From contig NC_021658.1 of assembly GCF_000418325.1 (NCBI RefSeq), forward strand, positions 3,796,001-3,860,000: a stretch of 64,000 nt of DNA, in the 5' to 3' direction. The notes under the pieces are model-generated. The model was not told where the DNA came from, did not search any database, and worked only from the letters and a program-made list of their open reading frames with translations. The DNA comes from Sorangium cellulosum So0157-2 (GTDB taxonomy: Bacteria > Myxococcota_A > Polyangia > Polyangiales > Polyangiaceae). The position numbers were made by a program, and so were the translations under genes. This document shows positions 45,299 to 54,233 of the stretch, one piece after another (positions within the stretch are counted from its first letter, which is position 1; the number at the start of each line of letters is the position of its first letter).

Positions 45299-46171
45299 AT
45301 GATTCGGACCATGCAGCGCGCGCCGACGTCCTGGGAGATCGACCCCGACGATCCTCGGGCTCCTCCGCAGGAGCTCTGGGATCGCATGACGCCGGAGGAG
45401 CGGCAGCGCGTCCTCGACACGCTCCCGTCGGAGTTCGAGGTCTCGGAGGCGAGCCCTCCCGAAGGCGACTTCCACTTCAATCCGAAGGTGGCGGCCCGGG
45501 ACACGCTGGGCGGGTATTTCCAGCGCATCGGGCGGCGCGTGTACCTCGCGTGCGAGCTGCCGGTCTATTACCCGGCAGAGCGGATGTTCGCGCCGGATCT
45601 CATCGCCGTGCTCGACGTGGAGGTGCAGGAGCGGGCCCACTGGTCCGTGAGCGCCGAGGGCAAGGGCGTCGACCTGGCGCTGGAGATCCTCTGGAGCGGG
45701 AGGAGCAAGAAGGATCTCGCGGACAACGTCGCCCGCTACGCGTCGCTGGGCATCTCCGAGTACTTCGTCTTCGACCGGCGCCGTCGCCAGCTCCGCGGCT
45801 TCCGGCTCGTCCAGAGCAGCGGGCGCTACCAGCCGATCGTCCCGCAGGAGGGGCGGCTCACGAGCGCGGTGCTCGCCCTGGACCTCGGCCTGGACGGCGA
45901 TCGGCTGCGCTTCTTTCACGGGCAAGATGCGCTGCCGGAGACGCGCGAGCTGCTCGACAGGCTCGGCACGATGGTGGGCGACCTCGAGGCGCGCATCGAG
46001 CGGACCGAGCTGCGCCTCGATGAGGAGAGACGGCGGCTCGACGAGGAGCGGCAGCGCGCCGACGAGGCGCAGCAGCAGCTCAACGAGGAGCGCCAGCGCG
46101 CCGACGAAGCCGAGCGCAGGCTGGCCGAGGCCCTCGCCGAGCTCACGCGCCTCAAGGGCGAGCGCCGCTGA
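45299..46171 (+). CDS. Uma2 family protein (PD-(D/E)XK nuclease fold)
   Basis: A 290-residue cytoplasmic protein. Residues about 60-210 carry the Uma2/DUF820 pattern (FAPDLIAVLDV, KGVDLALEILWSGRSKKDLA, KVARYASLGISEYFVFD-like), with acidic and Lys residues of the restriction-endonuclease-like fold. The C-terminal 80 residues form a Glu/Arg-rich coiled coil with repeated LDEERRRLDEERQRADEA units. Function of the family is unsettled; many copies occur in myxobacterial and cyanobacterial genomes. ATG 45299 or ATG 45311 may be used. Confidence 0.85.
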   Translation: MIRTMQRAPTSWEIDPDDPRAPPQELWDRMTPEERQRVLDTLPSEFEVSEASPPEGDFHFNPKVAARDTLGGYFQRIGRRVYLACELPVYYPAERMFAPDLIAVLDVEVQERAHWSVSAEGKGVDLALEILWSGRSKKDLADNVARYASLGISEYFVFDRRRRQLRGFRLVQSSGRYQPIVPQEGRLTSAVLALDLGLDGDRLRFFHGQDALPETRELLDRLGTMVGDLEARIERTELRLDEERRRLDEERQRADEAQQQLNEERQRADEAERRLAEALAELTRLKGERR

Positions 46172-46219
46172 GCGCCCCGCCCGCGGCGCGCGACCTCCCT
46201 GGCCCCACCCGAGCTCGGC

Positions 46220-47287
46220 TCACCGCCGCGGCGGGCTGCGCCGCCACGCCAGCGCGGCGGCGATCCCCGCGAGCGCGAACGCCGCCTGGAGCAGGTGCAC
46301 GAGCAGCGAGACCGCGATGGCGGAGCTCGCGGTGAGCCCGAGCAGCGGGGCGGCGAGCGTGAAGGCGCCGTCGGTGGCGCCGATCTGACCCGGGATGAGG
46401 TCGCCGGCCGCCGTGCCCGCCGCGCCCACGCCGTACGCGGCGAGCGCGCGCAGGAGGCCGCTCTCGGCGCCGACGGCGGCGAGGAGCACGGCGTACTGCG
46501 CCGCCTGGAGCGCGCGGCCCGCGACGCAGGCGGCGAACGGCCACGCCGGGACGGGTGGGCGCTCGCGGACCGCCTCCTGGAAGGCGACGGTGAGCTGGCC
46601 CGCGCGGGCGAACCGCCGGGTGAGCCACGCCGAGGCGGCGCGCTGCCGCGCCGCGAAGGCGACGCCGAGGCCGCTCGCGACGAGGAGCGCGGCGTGCGCG
46701 AGCACGCCGAGGGCGAACGGGGAGGCGCCGCCGCCGATCCGGAAGAGCGCCGCGGCCGCGAGGAGCGACAGCGGCGCCGCGCAGAGGAGCGCGAGCGACT
46801 GGTTCGCCGCGGCGATCGCCGCCGCGCGCGGGGCGCCGACGTAGGGGGAGAGCAGCGCGGCCTTGACCGCCTCGCCCGCGGCCCTGCCGGCCGGCATCAG
46901 CGCCATGACGGGGTAGGAGACCGCGTGGATGCGAAGGAGCTCGGCGGTCGGGACGCGCCGCGGGGCGCAGAGCAGGCCGGTCGCGAGCGCCTCGCAGCCG
47001 ACGCGCGCCGCCTCCAGGGCGACCAGGAACGGCAAGAACGGCGCGGCGCGGATCACCGCGTCGAGCATCTCCGCCGCGCCGACGTGGCGGATGAGCGCGG
47101 CCAGGGCGGCCAGGCCGAAGGCCGCGAGCGCCGCGTGGAGCAGCGCCTTCCACCGCGCGCGGCGGGCGGCGGGCCCGTTCAGGGCGGCGGGCGGAGCGGC
47201 CGGGACGAGCGCCCCGCCGACCGGCGCGGGCCCGGGATCGCCGCCGGAGCATTCCTCTGCCGCTCGGGCCGGAGGCAAGGGAGCCAT
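46220..47287 (-). CDS. polytopic membrane protein, lysylphosphatidylglycerol-synthase-like flippase domain
   Basis: A 355-residue integral inner-membrane protein with about eight hydrophobic helices (LLHAALAAFGLAALAALI, PFLPFLVALEAARVG, AAYGVGAAGTAAGDLIPGQI and others). The PGQIGATDGAF motif, the basic MPAGRAAGEAVKAALLSPYV segment and overall length resemble the UPF0104/LPG synthetase transmembrane family (AglD/MprF N-terminal type). Members translocate or synthesise lipid-linked molecules. ATG 47287. It is separated from the TauD gene by about 200 bases of repeats, so may be independently transcribed. Confidence 0.8.
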   Translation of the reverse strand: MAPLPPARAAEECSGGDPGPAPVGGALVPAAPPAALNGPAARRARWKALLHAALAAFGLAALAALIRHVGAAEMLDAVIRAAPFLPFLVALEAARVGCEALATGLLCAPRRVPTAELLRIHAVSYPVMALMPAGRAAGEAVKAALLSPYVGAPRAAAIAAANQSLALLCAAPLSLLAAAALFRIGGGASPFALGVLAHAALLVASGLGVAFAARQRAASAWLTRRFARAGQLTVAFQEAVRERPPVPAWPFAACVAGRALQAAQYAVLLAAVGAESGLLRALAAYGVGAAGTAAGDLIPGQIGATDGAFTLAAPLLGLTASSAIAVSLLVHLLQAAFALAGIAAALAWRRSPPRR

Positions 47288-47346
47288 GGGGAAGAGGGCT
47301 GCGAGGCGTATGCCGGCGCCGTGTGGGCGCGGCGTGCGCACGCGGC

Positions 47347-47470
47347 GGTGAGCTGCCTCGCGGAGCAGGCACCCTGGGCAGGCAGCGCGCGCGCGGTCGT
47401 GACGCGGTGGTGAGCTGCCTCGCGGAGCGCAGGCGCCCCGAGCGAGCAGCGCGCGCACGCGGCGGGCCCG
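47347..47470. repeat. two imperfect 62-bp direct repeats
   Basis: Units begin GGTGAGCTGCCTCGCGGAGC at 47347 and 47409 and both contain GCAGCGCGCGC. They fill most of the gap between the TauD-like gene and the membrane-protein gene. No function is apparent. Confidence 0.6.
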
Positions 47471-47485
47471 CGTGCGCGCGACCGC

Positions 47486-48586
47486 TCACGCAGGCGCGAG
47501 CGGGGCGTGGAGGCGCGCGCCCGGCACCACGATGCCCCCGCGGTCGCCGGGGGTGAGCGAGCCGAAGCGCTCGCGGAACACCGGCGGCAGCGGCCGCGCC
47601 CCGGGCGGAGCGAGCCACAGGCGCAGCAGGTGCCGCTTGCGATCCGGCTCCGGCCAGTCCTCGAACGCCGTGCGGTCGTGCAGCAGCGTGTGGTTGTGCA
47701 CCAGCTGGATGTCGCCCGGGCGGAGCTCCATGGTCATGTGGAGCGCAGGGTCGTCGGCGAGCGCGTCGAACAGGTCGAGCGCCTCGACCTGACGCGCCGT
47801 GAGCGGCGGGACATCGGGAAAGCGGCGCGCCGACTCGATGTACTGTCGCTGGTAGATCGCGGACAGGAGCCCAGCGTGCCAGTTGAGCACGGGGATGCGG
47901 AAATACGGCCTCTCGCCCGCCGGCACCTCGCCGCGGCGATCGGTCTCGATCGGCGCGAACAGCGCCTCCGCGAGGTCCGGGCGCGCGCGCCGCATCTCGT
48001 TGTACAGCGTGACCGAGCTGACCAGCGCCGAGAGCCCGCCCGCCCGCGCGGTCCGCAGGCAGAGCAGCGCGACGACGTCGCACGAGTCGGTGTGGAACGT
48101 CTGCCGCTCGCGCGTCTGGTAGATGCGCACGCTCGGGTCCTGGCTCGACAGGCCGAGGTCCTTGACGTGACCGAGGACGTGCCCGCGCGCGTTCTGCGAG
48201 CGCGCGCTCCCGAGGTGGCTGCCGATGCCGAGGAACGCGATCGCGGCCGCGCGCAGGTCGTCGCGGCCGCCGCGGTCGAGCCAGCGGCCGCGCAGCCCGC
48301 GGAGCAGGGCGAAGCCGCGGCCGTCGAGCACCTCGGCGAGGACGCGGCGGAGGCGCGCGGCGAGCGTCGGCAGCGGGAAGCCCTCGGCGCGGATCTGCGC
48401 CGGATCGGCGCCCGTCTCGCCGAAGCGGCGGACGGCGGCCTCGACCTCCTCGACCTCCGCGGGCGTGAGGTGCTCGATCCAGCCGTCGCCCCGCGCCATC
48501 GCGGGGCCGTACCAGGCCGCGGGGCCGGCGATGTGCGCCGGGATCCGAGAGAGGTCGGCGATCGGTAGGGGCTCTTCGGTGCTCAT
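47486..48586 (-). CDS. TauD/TfdA family Fe(II)/2-oxoglutarate dioxygenase
   Basis: A 366-residue oxygenase. Facial-triad candidates are His and Asp of TFHTDSCDVV and a distal His in DIQLVHNHTLLHDRTAF; the 2-oxoglutarate Arg is in KRHLLRLWLAPPG. SLVSSVTLYNEM-type and RPYFRIPVLNWHAG segments are characteristic of TauD-like hydroxylases of small acids or amino acids. It starts 6 bases after rarD, so the two form an operon. The substrate is unknown; the neighbouring permease may transport it. Strong family call. Confidence 0.9.
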   Translation of the reverse strand: MSTEEPLPIADLSRIPAHIAGPAAWYGPAMARGDGWIEHLTPAEVEEVEAAVRRFGETGADPAQIRAEGFPLPTLAARLRRVLAEVLDGRGFALLRGLRGRWLDRGGRDDLRAAAIAFLGIGSHLGSARSQNARGHVLGHVKDLGLSSQDPSVRIYQTRERQTFHTDSCDVVALLCLRTARAGGLSALVSSVTLYNEMRRARPDLAEALFAPIETDRRGEVPAGERPYFRIPVLNWHAGLLSAIYQRQYIESARRFPDVPPLTARQVEALDLFDALADDPALHMTMELRPGDIQLVHNHTLLHDRTAFEDWPEPDRKRHLLRLWLAPPGARPLPPVFRERFGSLTPGDRGGIVVPGARLHAPLAPA

Positions 48587-48592
48587 GGGTCG

Positions 48593-49528
48593 CTACATGC
48601 CGAGCGAGGTGCGCGCGGCGGTGGAGGCCCGCGCGCGCAGCGCGGCGTCGGCGCTGAACACGGCGAGCCCGGTCCAGATGCAGGCGAAGCTCACGGCCTG
48701 GGTGGCCGTGAACGGCTCGCCGTAGACCAGCACGGCCAGCAGGAACTGGCCGCTGGGCGCGAGGTACTGGAGGAAGCCGAGCGTGGTGAGCGACAGGCGG
48801 CGCGCCGCGTTCGTGAACCAGACGAGCGGCAGCGCGGTGATGACGCCGGTGGCGGCGAGGAGGAGGTCGGTGCGGAGATCCACGCGGCCCATGGCGCCGG
48901 CGCCCTGGGCGTGGAGGGTGGCCAGGTAAGCCGCGCCGAGCGGGGCGACGAACAGGGTCTCCAGGGTGGAGCCCGGGAGCGCGTTGACGGCGACGACCTT
49001 CCGCAGCAGGCCGTAGACACCGAACGTCCCGGCCAGGGCGAGCGCGATCCAGGGCACCGCGCCGGCGCGCACGGCGAGGTGCACGACGCCCGCGGCGGCG
49101 AGGCCGAGCGCGAGCCACTGCGCCGGGCGCAGCCGCTCGCGCAGGAAGACCATGCCGAGCAGCACGCTGAGCAGCGGGTTGATGAAGTAGCCGAGGCTCG
49201 CGTCGAGCACGCGCCCCACGGCGACGGCGTAGATGAACAGCACCCAGTTCGCCGAGACGAGCGCCCCGGTCGCCGCCATGGCCCCGACGACGCGCCGGTC
49301 GCGCAGCGCCGCGCCGAGCGCGCGGAGCTGCCCCGTGGCCAGCGTGAGGACCGCGAACGCGAGCAGGCTCCACACGGTGCGGTGGGCCAGGATCTCGACC
49401 GCGCCGACGTGGCGGAGCTGCTTCCAGAAGACGGGGACGACGCCCCAGGCGCTGTAGGCCGCGACGCCGTAGGCGACGCCGAGGGCGGCCTCTCGGCGGC
49501 TGTCGCGGGGGTCTTCGGGCGTGGCCAT
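48593..49528 (-). CDS. rarD: RarD-type EamA transporter
   Basis: A 311-residue membrane protein with ten hydrophobic helices of the drug/metabolite transporter superfamily. GVAYGVAAYSAWGVVPVFWK and FINPLLSVLLGMVFLRERL, followed by the C-terminal GFLQYLAPSGQFLLAVLVYGE, are the RarD signature. RarD was named from a chloramphenicol-sensitivity context and is presumed to move small metabolites. It is the first gene of a two-gene unit with the dioxygenase. ATG 49528. Confidence 0.92.
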   Translation of the reverse strand: MATPEDPRDSRREAALGVAYGVAAYSAWGVVPVFWKQLRHVGAVEILAHRTVWSLLAFAVLTLATGQLRALGAALRDRRVVGAMAATGALVSANWVLFIYAVAVGRVLDASLGYFINPLLSVLLGMVFLRERLRPAQWLALGLAAAGVVHLAVRAGAVPWIALALAGTFGVYGLLRKVVAVNALPGSTLETLFVAPLGAAYLATLHAQGAGAMGRVDLRTDLLLAATGVITALPLVWFTNAARRLSLTTLGFLQYLAPSGQFLLAVLVYGEPFTATQAVSFACIWTGLAVFSADAALRARASTAARTSLGM

Positions 49529-49761
49529 CGGCGATCGCGTCTGCGGAGTGCGGGCTCAGGGCGCGACGCGATGGGCAGCGGGGGACGGCTCGCGTTCGAC
49601 CACAGCGGCAACATGGCGAAGCTGCCCCCACGTTTCAAGCAGCTTCTGCGAGCCGATTCACCTCTCGCCGTGAGGCCTGACGTCCTGAGAGGGGCGCCCG
49701 ACGCCGTTCGCCGTCGCGTCGGCTGGCTTGCCGCCGCGCTCGGGGGGCGGGGTCATCCCGA

Positions 49762-51726
49762 TCATTCCTGATCGAGCAACCCTTGGCGCAGGTCCTTGAG
49801 CGTCTCCTCGAGGCGCTTGACCTCGTCCTTCGACAGGCTGGAGCCGACATGCACCGGATCGAACACTGCCACGCCGTGACTCTCCGGGGCGCCGCCTGAT
49901 ATGCCCAGCTTCTTGAACATCACGTCGAGCGGCGAGGGATCCTTCTCTTTTTTCTTCTCGAGATTCCACTCGATTTTGATCTTGCTCACACGGTGCTTCG
50001 CTGGACCGTGCTGGCCCTCGACCGAAAATGTCACCTTCAGCGGCTCGTAGATGCCCTTGTCAGCTGCCAGCCTGGCGAGGGTCGCGACGTGTGACTCGAA
50101 GGGTATCATGTGTGTATTCGCATCCCTGGTGCCCACGACGAGGTTCGTGCTGTCCGTGACGCCGCCCAGGGACGCAGCGCGGACGTGGAGCCACTCCCAT
50201 CGGGAGCTCTTCCATCCGCTGATGCCCGCCAGCCAGGCGTAACCCGTGGCGTTGGTGTTGCCCATGGCTTTTGCTTGCGTCTCATCTCGTTCCTTCCGGC
50301 GGGGCGAGCCGGAGTACTGCGTCTCCTGCGGGCTCTTCACACGCGCGAGGCCTTCCTCCAGGCTCTTGAGCTCGCCCTCGGGTGGGGGCTGCTCGCTGTC
50401 CATCGGCTTGCCCCTGACAGTGACGCTTTTGCCGGCGGCAGCATCGCTCGCGCGCTCCTCCCCTGTCTTCTTGAAGACCTTGAACCGCTCGCTGAGCAGG
50501 GTACCGCCCAGCGTGGTGCCACGGGTGAAGTCAGTATTCTCGGTGTAACCTTCGGGCGCTGGCTCGCTCCGGTCCTGGATCTTTACGTCTAACTCGGATG
50601 CTCGCCCCAGCGCGCTGAAGCCGCCTTCTGTGGTTGAAAATGTTCGTTTGATGTTGCTGAGCAATTGGTTCAGTTTGCGTGTGATTCCGTTCAGCTGCTT
50701 GGCGAGCGGCACGCGCGACTTCCTGTTGTTCGCTTCTTCGTACGCTGTTTCCAGCTCTCGGCTTTCCTCTCTCAGCTTGTTTGCATCATCTTCCCACTGG
50801 TCTGCTAGATCGATGTCGTCGTCGTCCTCCAGCGTCGGGCGCACTCGTTTCAGGTGCTCGATGATGCTGTCGTAGACCGTGCGTCGAAGGTCGACGCCCT
50901 CAGGGGCGGGCCGCGCCCCGGAGCGCCCGGTCGAGCTCTCGGCATCGTCATCGGCGTCGCTCCGCCGTTCCTTCGACTTGGTGCGTTGCACCAGCATCCC
51001 GTCGGAGGCGCGCACCCGATGCGCTGGCGACCGGGCGGCCGCGCCGAGGGCCTGCTCGCCGTCGTCGCGTGACGGCTGTCCTCGGCGCGACGCTCGAGCG
51101 GCCATCGCGTCCGCTTCCGCCTCCAGCGCCGGCTCGTCGTTGAGCGCCACGCCCTTCATCTGGGCCGTCGCCCGCACCCTTCCTTCCCGCTGCTGCACCA
51201 CGTGCGCGAGCTCGTGCCCGAGGAGCTCCTGCCCTCGCGCCGTCTGAGGCGTCCAGTGCCCCGGCGCCACATGGACGTCGCTGCCCTGCGTGTACGCCTG
51301 CGCCCCCAGCGCCGTCGCGCGCGCCGAGCCCGGGTGGATCCGCACGTCCGAAAAATCGGCGGAAAACGCGCTCTCCATCCTCCGCTGCACCGCCGCCGGC
51401 ATCCGCTGCCCCGGGGTCGGCGCGGGCACACCTGTCCCGGCCCGTAGCCCCGGTTCGCACAGGTCGTGCACTGCACCGGCGCGGCCGGACGGGAACGCCG
51501 CGCGCCGCTGCAGCGCCACCCCCGCGGCCTCCTTCGCCGTCGTCCGCTCCGGCGCGCGGGAAGCCGCCTCCTTGGCGGTCATCCGTCCGCCCGGAGCTCC
51601 CGCTCCCCAGCCCTCCAGGACAGCGGAGCCCGCGCTCCTCGCCGGCCCGAGCGCGCCGCCCTCGCCGGACTCGCGGCGTCCTCCACGCGATTCCAGGTTG
51701 GGTCCCCTGCGGAGCTCCAAGGCCAT
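49762..51726 (-). CDS. DUF4157 eCIS effector with probable His-Me finger nuclease tip
   Basis: A 654-residue protein. After a disordered Gly/Arg N-terminus, residues about 115-195 are a DUF4157 domain: MPAAVQRRMESAFSADFSDV, RIHPGSARATALGAQAYT and the metallopeptidase-like GHELAHVVQQREG (HExxH, about 170). DUF4157 is a hallmark of proteins loaded into extracellular contractile injection systems. The middle is helical. The tip has WEWLHVRAASLGG and TNLVVGTRDANTHMIPFESH (from about residue 505), the H...N...N/E pattern of His-Me finger (HNH-like) nucleases. The C-terminal two-thirds is visibly less G+C-rich than the N-terminal DUF4157 part, as expected of a swapped toxin module. It lies about 2.5 kb beyond the eCIS ATPase, same strand. 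ATG 51726. No immunity gene is evident. Confidence 0.8.
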   Translation of the reverse strand: MALELRRGPNLESRGGRRESGEGGALGPARSAGSAVLEGWGAGAPGGRMTAKEAASRAPERTTAKEAAGVALQRRAAFPSGRAGAVHDLCEPGLRAGTGVPAPTPGQRMPAAVQRRMESAFSADFSDVRIHPGSARATALGAQAYTQGSDVHVAPGHWTPQTARGQELLGHELAHVVQQREGRVRATAQMKGVALNDEPALEAEADAMAARASRRGQPSRDDGEQALGAAARSPAHRVRASDGMLVQRTKSKERRSDADDDAESSTGRSGARPAPEGVDLRRTVYDSIIEHLKRVRPTLEDDDDIDLADQWEDDANKLREESRELETAYEEANNRKSRVPLAKQLNGITRKLNQLLSNIKRTFSTTEGGFSALGRASELDVKIQDRSEPAPEGYTENTDFTRGTTLGGTLLSERFKVFKKTGEERASDAAAGKSVTVRGKPMDSEQPPPEGELKSLEEGLARVKSPQETQYSGSPRRKERDETQAKAMGNTNATGYAWLAGISGWKSSRWEWLHVRAASLGGVTDSTNLVVGTRDANTHMIPFESHVATLARLAADKGIYEPLKVTFSVEGQHGPAKHRVSKIKIEWNLEKKKEKDPSPLDVMFKKLGISGGAPESHGVAVFDPVHVGSSLSKDEVKRLEETLKDLRQGLLDQE

Positions 51727-51957
51727 GCGAATCCCTCCGTCACGAGCCCATTCAAGAAGCAGACCTCCTGTCCCCTCGCGCCTGGCAGCGCCGGCCCACG
51801 CCCGTCGATGCGCCGTGCAACACCCGACGTTGCACATCGCCACGCCACGGCGGCGCGCATCCCGACGTCGCGCGCGTTTCGCGCCTCATCCCCCGGCACG
51901 GGTCGTGATGGCTACGCCGCCGAGGGTGAGCTCGCGGACGCGGGCCGGAGGTGAGCT
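51727..51957. promoter_or_regulatory. divergent intergenic region between effector and coiled-coil gene
   Basis: About 230 bases shared by the two divergent starts; likely contains both promoters. I looked for a -24/-12 (sigma-54) element because of the nearby sigma-54 activator and found none with proper spacing. Confidence 0.3.
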
Positions 51958-52485
51958 GTGGCCGAGAAGTCGATGGAACGCGCGGGGACCACGAACAGAC
52001 AAGATTACGCCAAGCTGGCGCGAGAGGCGGAAGAGCGGCTCAACAAGGCAGAGACACAGCGAGAAGAGGCGCAGATGCGAGCAGACACGGACGAGCTGAA
52101 GGCGCGGATCGAGCAGCTCGAGGCCGAGATCAACAAGGCGGAGGCCGAGGAGATCAAGCGGCGTCAGGCCGCCGAGAAATCGCTGGAGGACGCCAGGAAG
52201 CCCTTCGACGAGGCGAAGAAGAAGTGGGACGCGGCGAAGCGGCCCCGCGAAGAGGCCGAGATCAAGGAGCGCGAGGCGCAGAGCGCCTATCGCATCGCCG
52301 CGGCGGAGTTCGAGCGGGTGAACGCGCGGATCCACCGCGAGATGACCGAGGCCGAGCTCGCCAGGGCGAAGGCCGTCGCCGAGGCGAGGAAGGAACAGCA
52401 GCGCCTCGCCGAGGAGATCGACGAGCGCGAGTCCAGGGGGTCGGGCCCTCCGGGGAGCTGCGCCCCCCAGCGCTCGCAGCACTGA
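51958..52485 (+). CDS. coiled-coil protein divergent from the DUF4157 effector
   Basis: A 175-residue, highly charged protein (GTG 51958, MAEKSMERAGTTNRQDYAKL). Almost the whole length is predicted coiled coil with regular E/K/A heptads (KARIEQLEAEINKAEAEEI, RAKAVAEARKEQQRLAEEID). There is no signal peptide and no membrane helix. No family is recognised. It shares the promoter region of the effector, which suggests a role with it, such as a loading adaptor, chaperone or inhibitor; that is inference. Confidence 0.7.
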   Translation: MAEKSMERAGTTNRQDYAKLAREAEERLNKAETQREEAQMRADTDELKARIEQLEAEINKAEAEEIKRRQAAEKSLEDARKPFDEAKKKWDAAKRPREEAEIKEREAQSAYRIAAAEFERVNARIHREMTEAELARAKAVAEARKEQQRLAEEIDERESRGSGPPGSCAPQRSQH

Positions 52486-52844
52486 GCGCGGCCGGCGCAA
52501 GGCGGCGCCCGGGCGCGGACCGCGCAGCGCCCGAGGACGCGCGCCCGGCGCCGCGCGCGCAGCTGCCAGCGCGATCGTGCTGGTCGACACCGCATCCACA
52601 GGCGCTGCTCTCGCGAGCAGGGCCGCGAGCGAGCGCCTGGCCACCTGGCCGACGCGCGCCGACACCGAAGCTCGGCTCACGCATTCTGTGGGAAGCGCCG
52701 GTCTGTCGGCGACAACGCGTCTGTGAAGATCCTCTCTTATCGCCGTTTGGACTTCACAGCTGGCGTCGCTTGCGATTCCAGGTCGAGCGATGTAGATTCG
52801 GCGCTCGCGGTCGGTGAGTCGTGGGTCGAAGGGGGAAAGCCACG
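52486..52844. other. intergenic region before the sigma-54 activator
   Basis: About 360 bases with no convincing gene. An open frame from the coiled-coil gene's neighbourhood crosses it without codon bias. An A+T-richer stretch at 52720-52800 may hold the activator's promoter. The ribosome-binding site AAGGGGG lies just before ATG 52845. Confidence 0.4.
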
Positions 52845-54233
52845 ATGCCCGCTATCAGAGGTGGATCTGCGCGCCCGGACGGCGCGCCCGGGCAGCCCGC
52901 GCCTCGCGCTGCCCCGCGAGGAGCGCCGGTGTCGAGCATCCTTGTCGTCATCCCGGGGGAGCTCGGCCGGACCGTGGCGCGCGCGCTGCGCGCGCTGCGC
53001 TCGCTCGAGGACGGACTGCCGCCGCTCGACGTCGCCCTGATCGAGCCCGGCGATCTCGCGGCGTCGCCGCCCGCCGCGGACCTCGTCATCGTCGACGGCC
53101 CGCTGCCGGCCGGGGCGCAAGGCGCGCTCGGGGAGGGGACGCCGGTGCTGGCGCTCGGCCGCGAGGCGAAGGAGCCGTTCGCCCCCGGGCCGCTGCGCGA
53201 CGCCGTGCTGGCCGCGGTGGAGCGCGCGGAGTTCGGGGGGATCGTCGCCGTCGATCCGCCCCTGCGCGCGGCGCTGCGGGTGATCGAGATCGCCGCGCCC
53301 CGCCGCGCCGGCGTGCTCGTCACCGGTCCGACCGGCGTCGGCAAGGAGCTGCTCGCGCAGCGGCTGCACCGGCGCTCCGGGCGCCCGGGCGCGTTCGTGG
53401 CGATCAACTGCGCCGCGCTCACGGACGGCCTCGTCGAGAGCACGCTCTTCGGGCACGTGCGTGGCGCCTTCACCGGCGCGGTGTCGACCGTGCCAGGCGC
53501 GTTCGTGGAGGCGCAGCAGGGCACGTTGTTCCTCGACGAGTTCGGCGATCTGGCCCCCGCGATCCAGGCGAAGCTCCTGCGCGCGCTGGAGTACGGCGAG
53601 GTGCGGCCCGTGGGCGGCGCGCGAACGACGTCCGTCGACGTGCGGGTCGTGGCGGCCACGAACCGGGACCTGATGCGCGAGGTGGAGCGATCGCGCTTCC
53701 GGGCCGATCTCTACTATCGCCTGGCCACGTTCGTGATCGACATCCCGCCGCTGTGCGATCGGCCGCGGGACCTGGCCGCGCTCGCGCGCAAGCTGTCGGC
53801 CGAGCACGAGCGCAGCGGCGCCGTGACGCTCTCGGGGGAGGCGGAGCATCTGCTCCTCGCCTACCCGTGGCCGGGGAACGTGCGCGAGCTGCGCAACGTG
53901 ATCGAGCGGGTGCTGTCGCTGGCCCGCGACGGGGCGGTCGGGGTCGAGGAGCTCCTGCGGCTCGCGCCGGAGCTGTCCGCGGTGCGCCAGCGCGACGCGG
54001 CCGGCGGGACGCTGGCCGACGTCGAGCGCCGGCGGATCCTCGAGGTGCTGCGGGACGGGGGAGCGCGCGGGCAGGTGGCCGACGCCCTCGGCATCCACCG
54101 CACCACGCTGTGGCGGCGGCTGAAGCGGATGAGCGCGCCCGGCGACAGCGCGCCGCCGCCTTCTGGAGAGCAGGCCCGCGGCGACGGCGCGCCGGACACG
54201 CCCCCGCCGCGGAGCCGGCGGCGGCTCACCTGA
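52845..54233 (+). CDS. sigma-54-dependent transcriptional activator
   Basis: A 462-residue bacterial enhancer-binding protein. The N-terminal 120 residues look like a receiver (ILVVIPGELGRTVARAL, VIVDGPLP) but lack the acidic pair and Lys, so it is probably not phosphorylated. The AAA+ domain has VTGPTGVGKELLAQ (Walker A), the sigma-54-contacting GAFTGA loop (about residue 207), TLFLDEFGDL (Walker B) and RADLYYRLATFVIDIPPL. The C-terminal Fis-type helix-turn-helix reads VADALGIHRTTLWRRLKRM. ATG 52845 follows AAGGGGG; a GTG eight codons earlier is possible. It converges on the eCIS ATPase gene with an 8-base overlap and lies inside the eCIS cluster, so control of the injection system is the natural guess. 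Confidence 0.93.
   Translation: MPAIRGGSARPDGAPGQPAPRAAPRGAPVSSILVVIPGELGRTVARALRALRSLEDGLPPLDVALIEPGDLAASPPAADLVIVDGPLPAGAQGALGEGTPVLALGREAKEPFAPGPLRDAVLAAVERAEFGGIVAVDPPLRAALRVIEIAAPRRAGVLVTGPTGVGKELLAQRLHRRSGRPGAFVAINCAALTDGLVESTLFGHVRGAFTGAVSTVPGAFVEAQQGTLFLDEFGDLAPAIQAKLLRALEYGEVRPVGGARTTSVDVRVVAATNRDLMREVERSRFRADLYYRLATFVIDIPPLCDRPRDLAALARKLSAEHERSGAVTLSGEAEHLLLAYPWPGNVRELRNVIERVLSLARDGAVGVEELLRLAPELSAVRQRDAAGGTLADVERRRILEVLRDGGARGQVADALGIHRTTLWRRLKRMSAPGDSAPPPSGEQARGDGAPDTPPPRSRRRLT

Noticed and set aside
51727..52844. Sigma-54 (-24/-12) promoter for the effector or coiled-coil gene
   Set aside because: TGGC and TTGC-like pieces occur, but GG and GC are not 10 bases apart in any of them.
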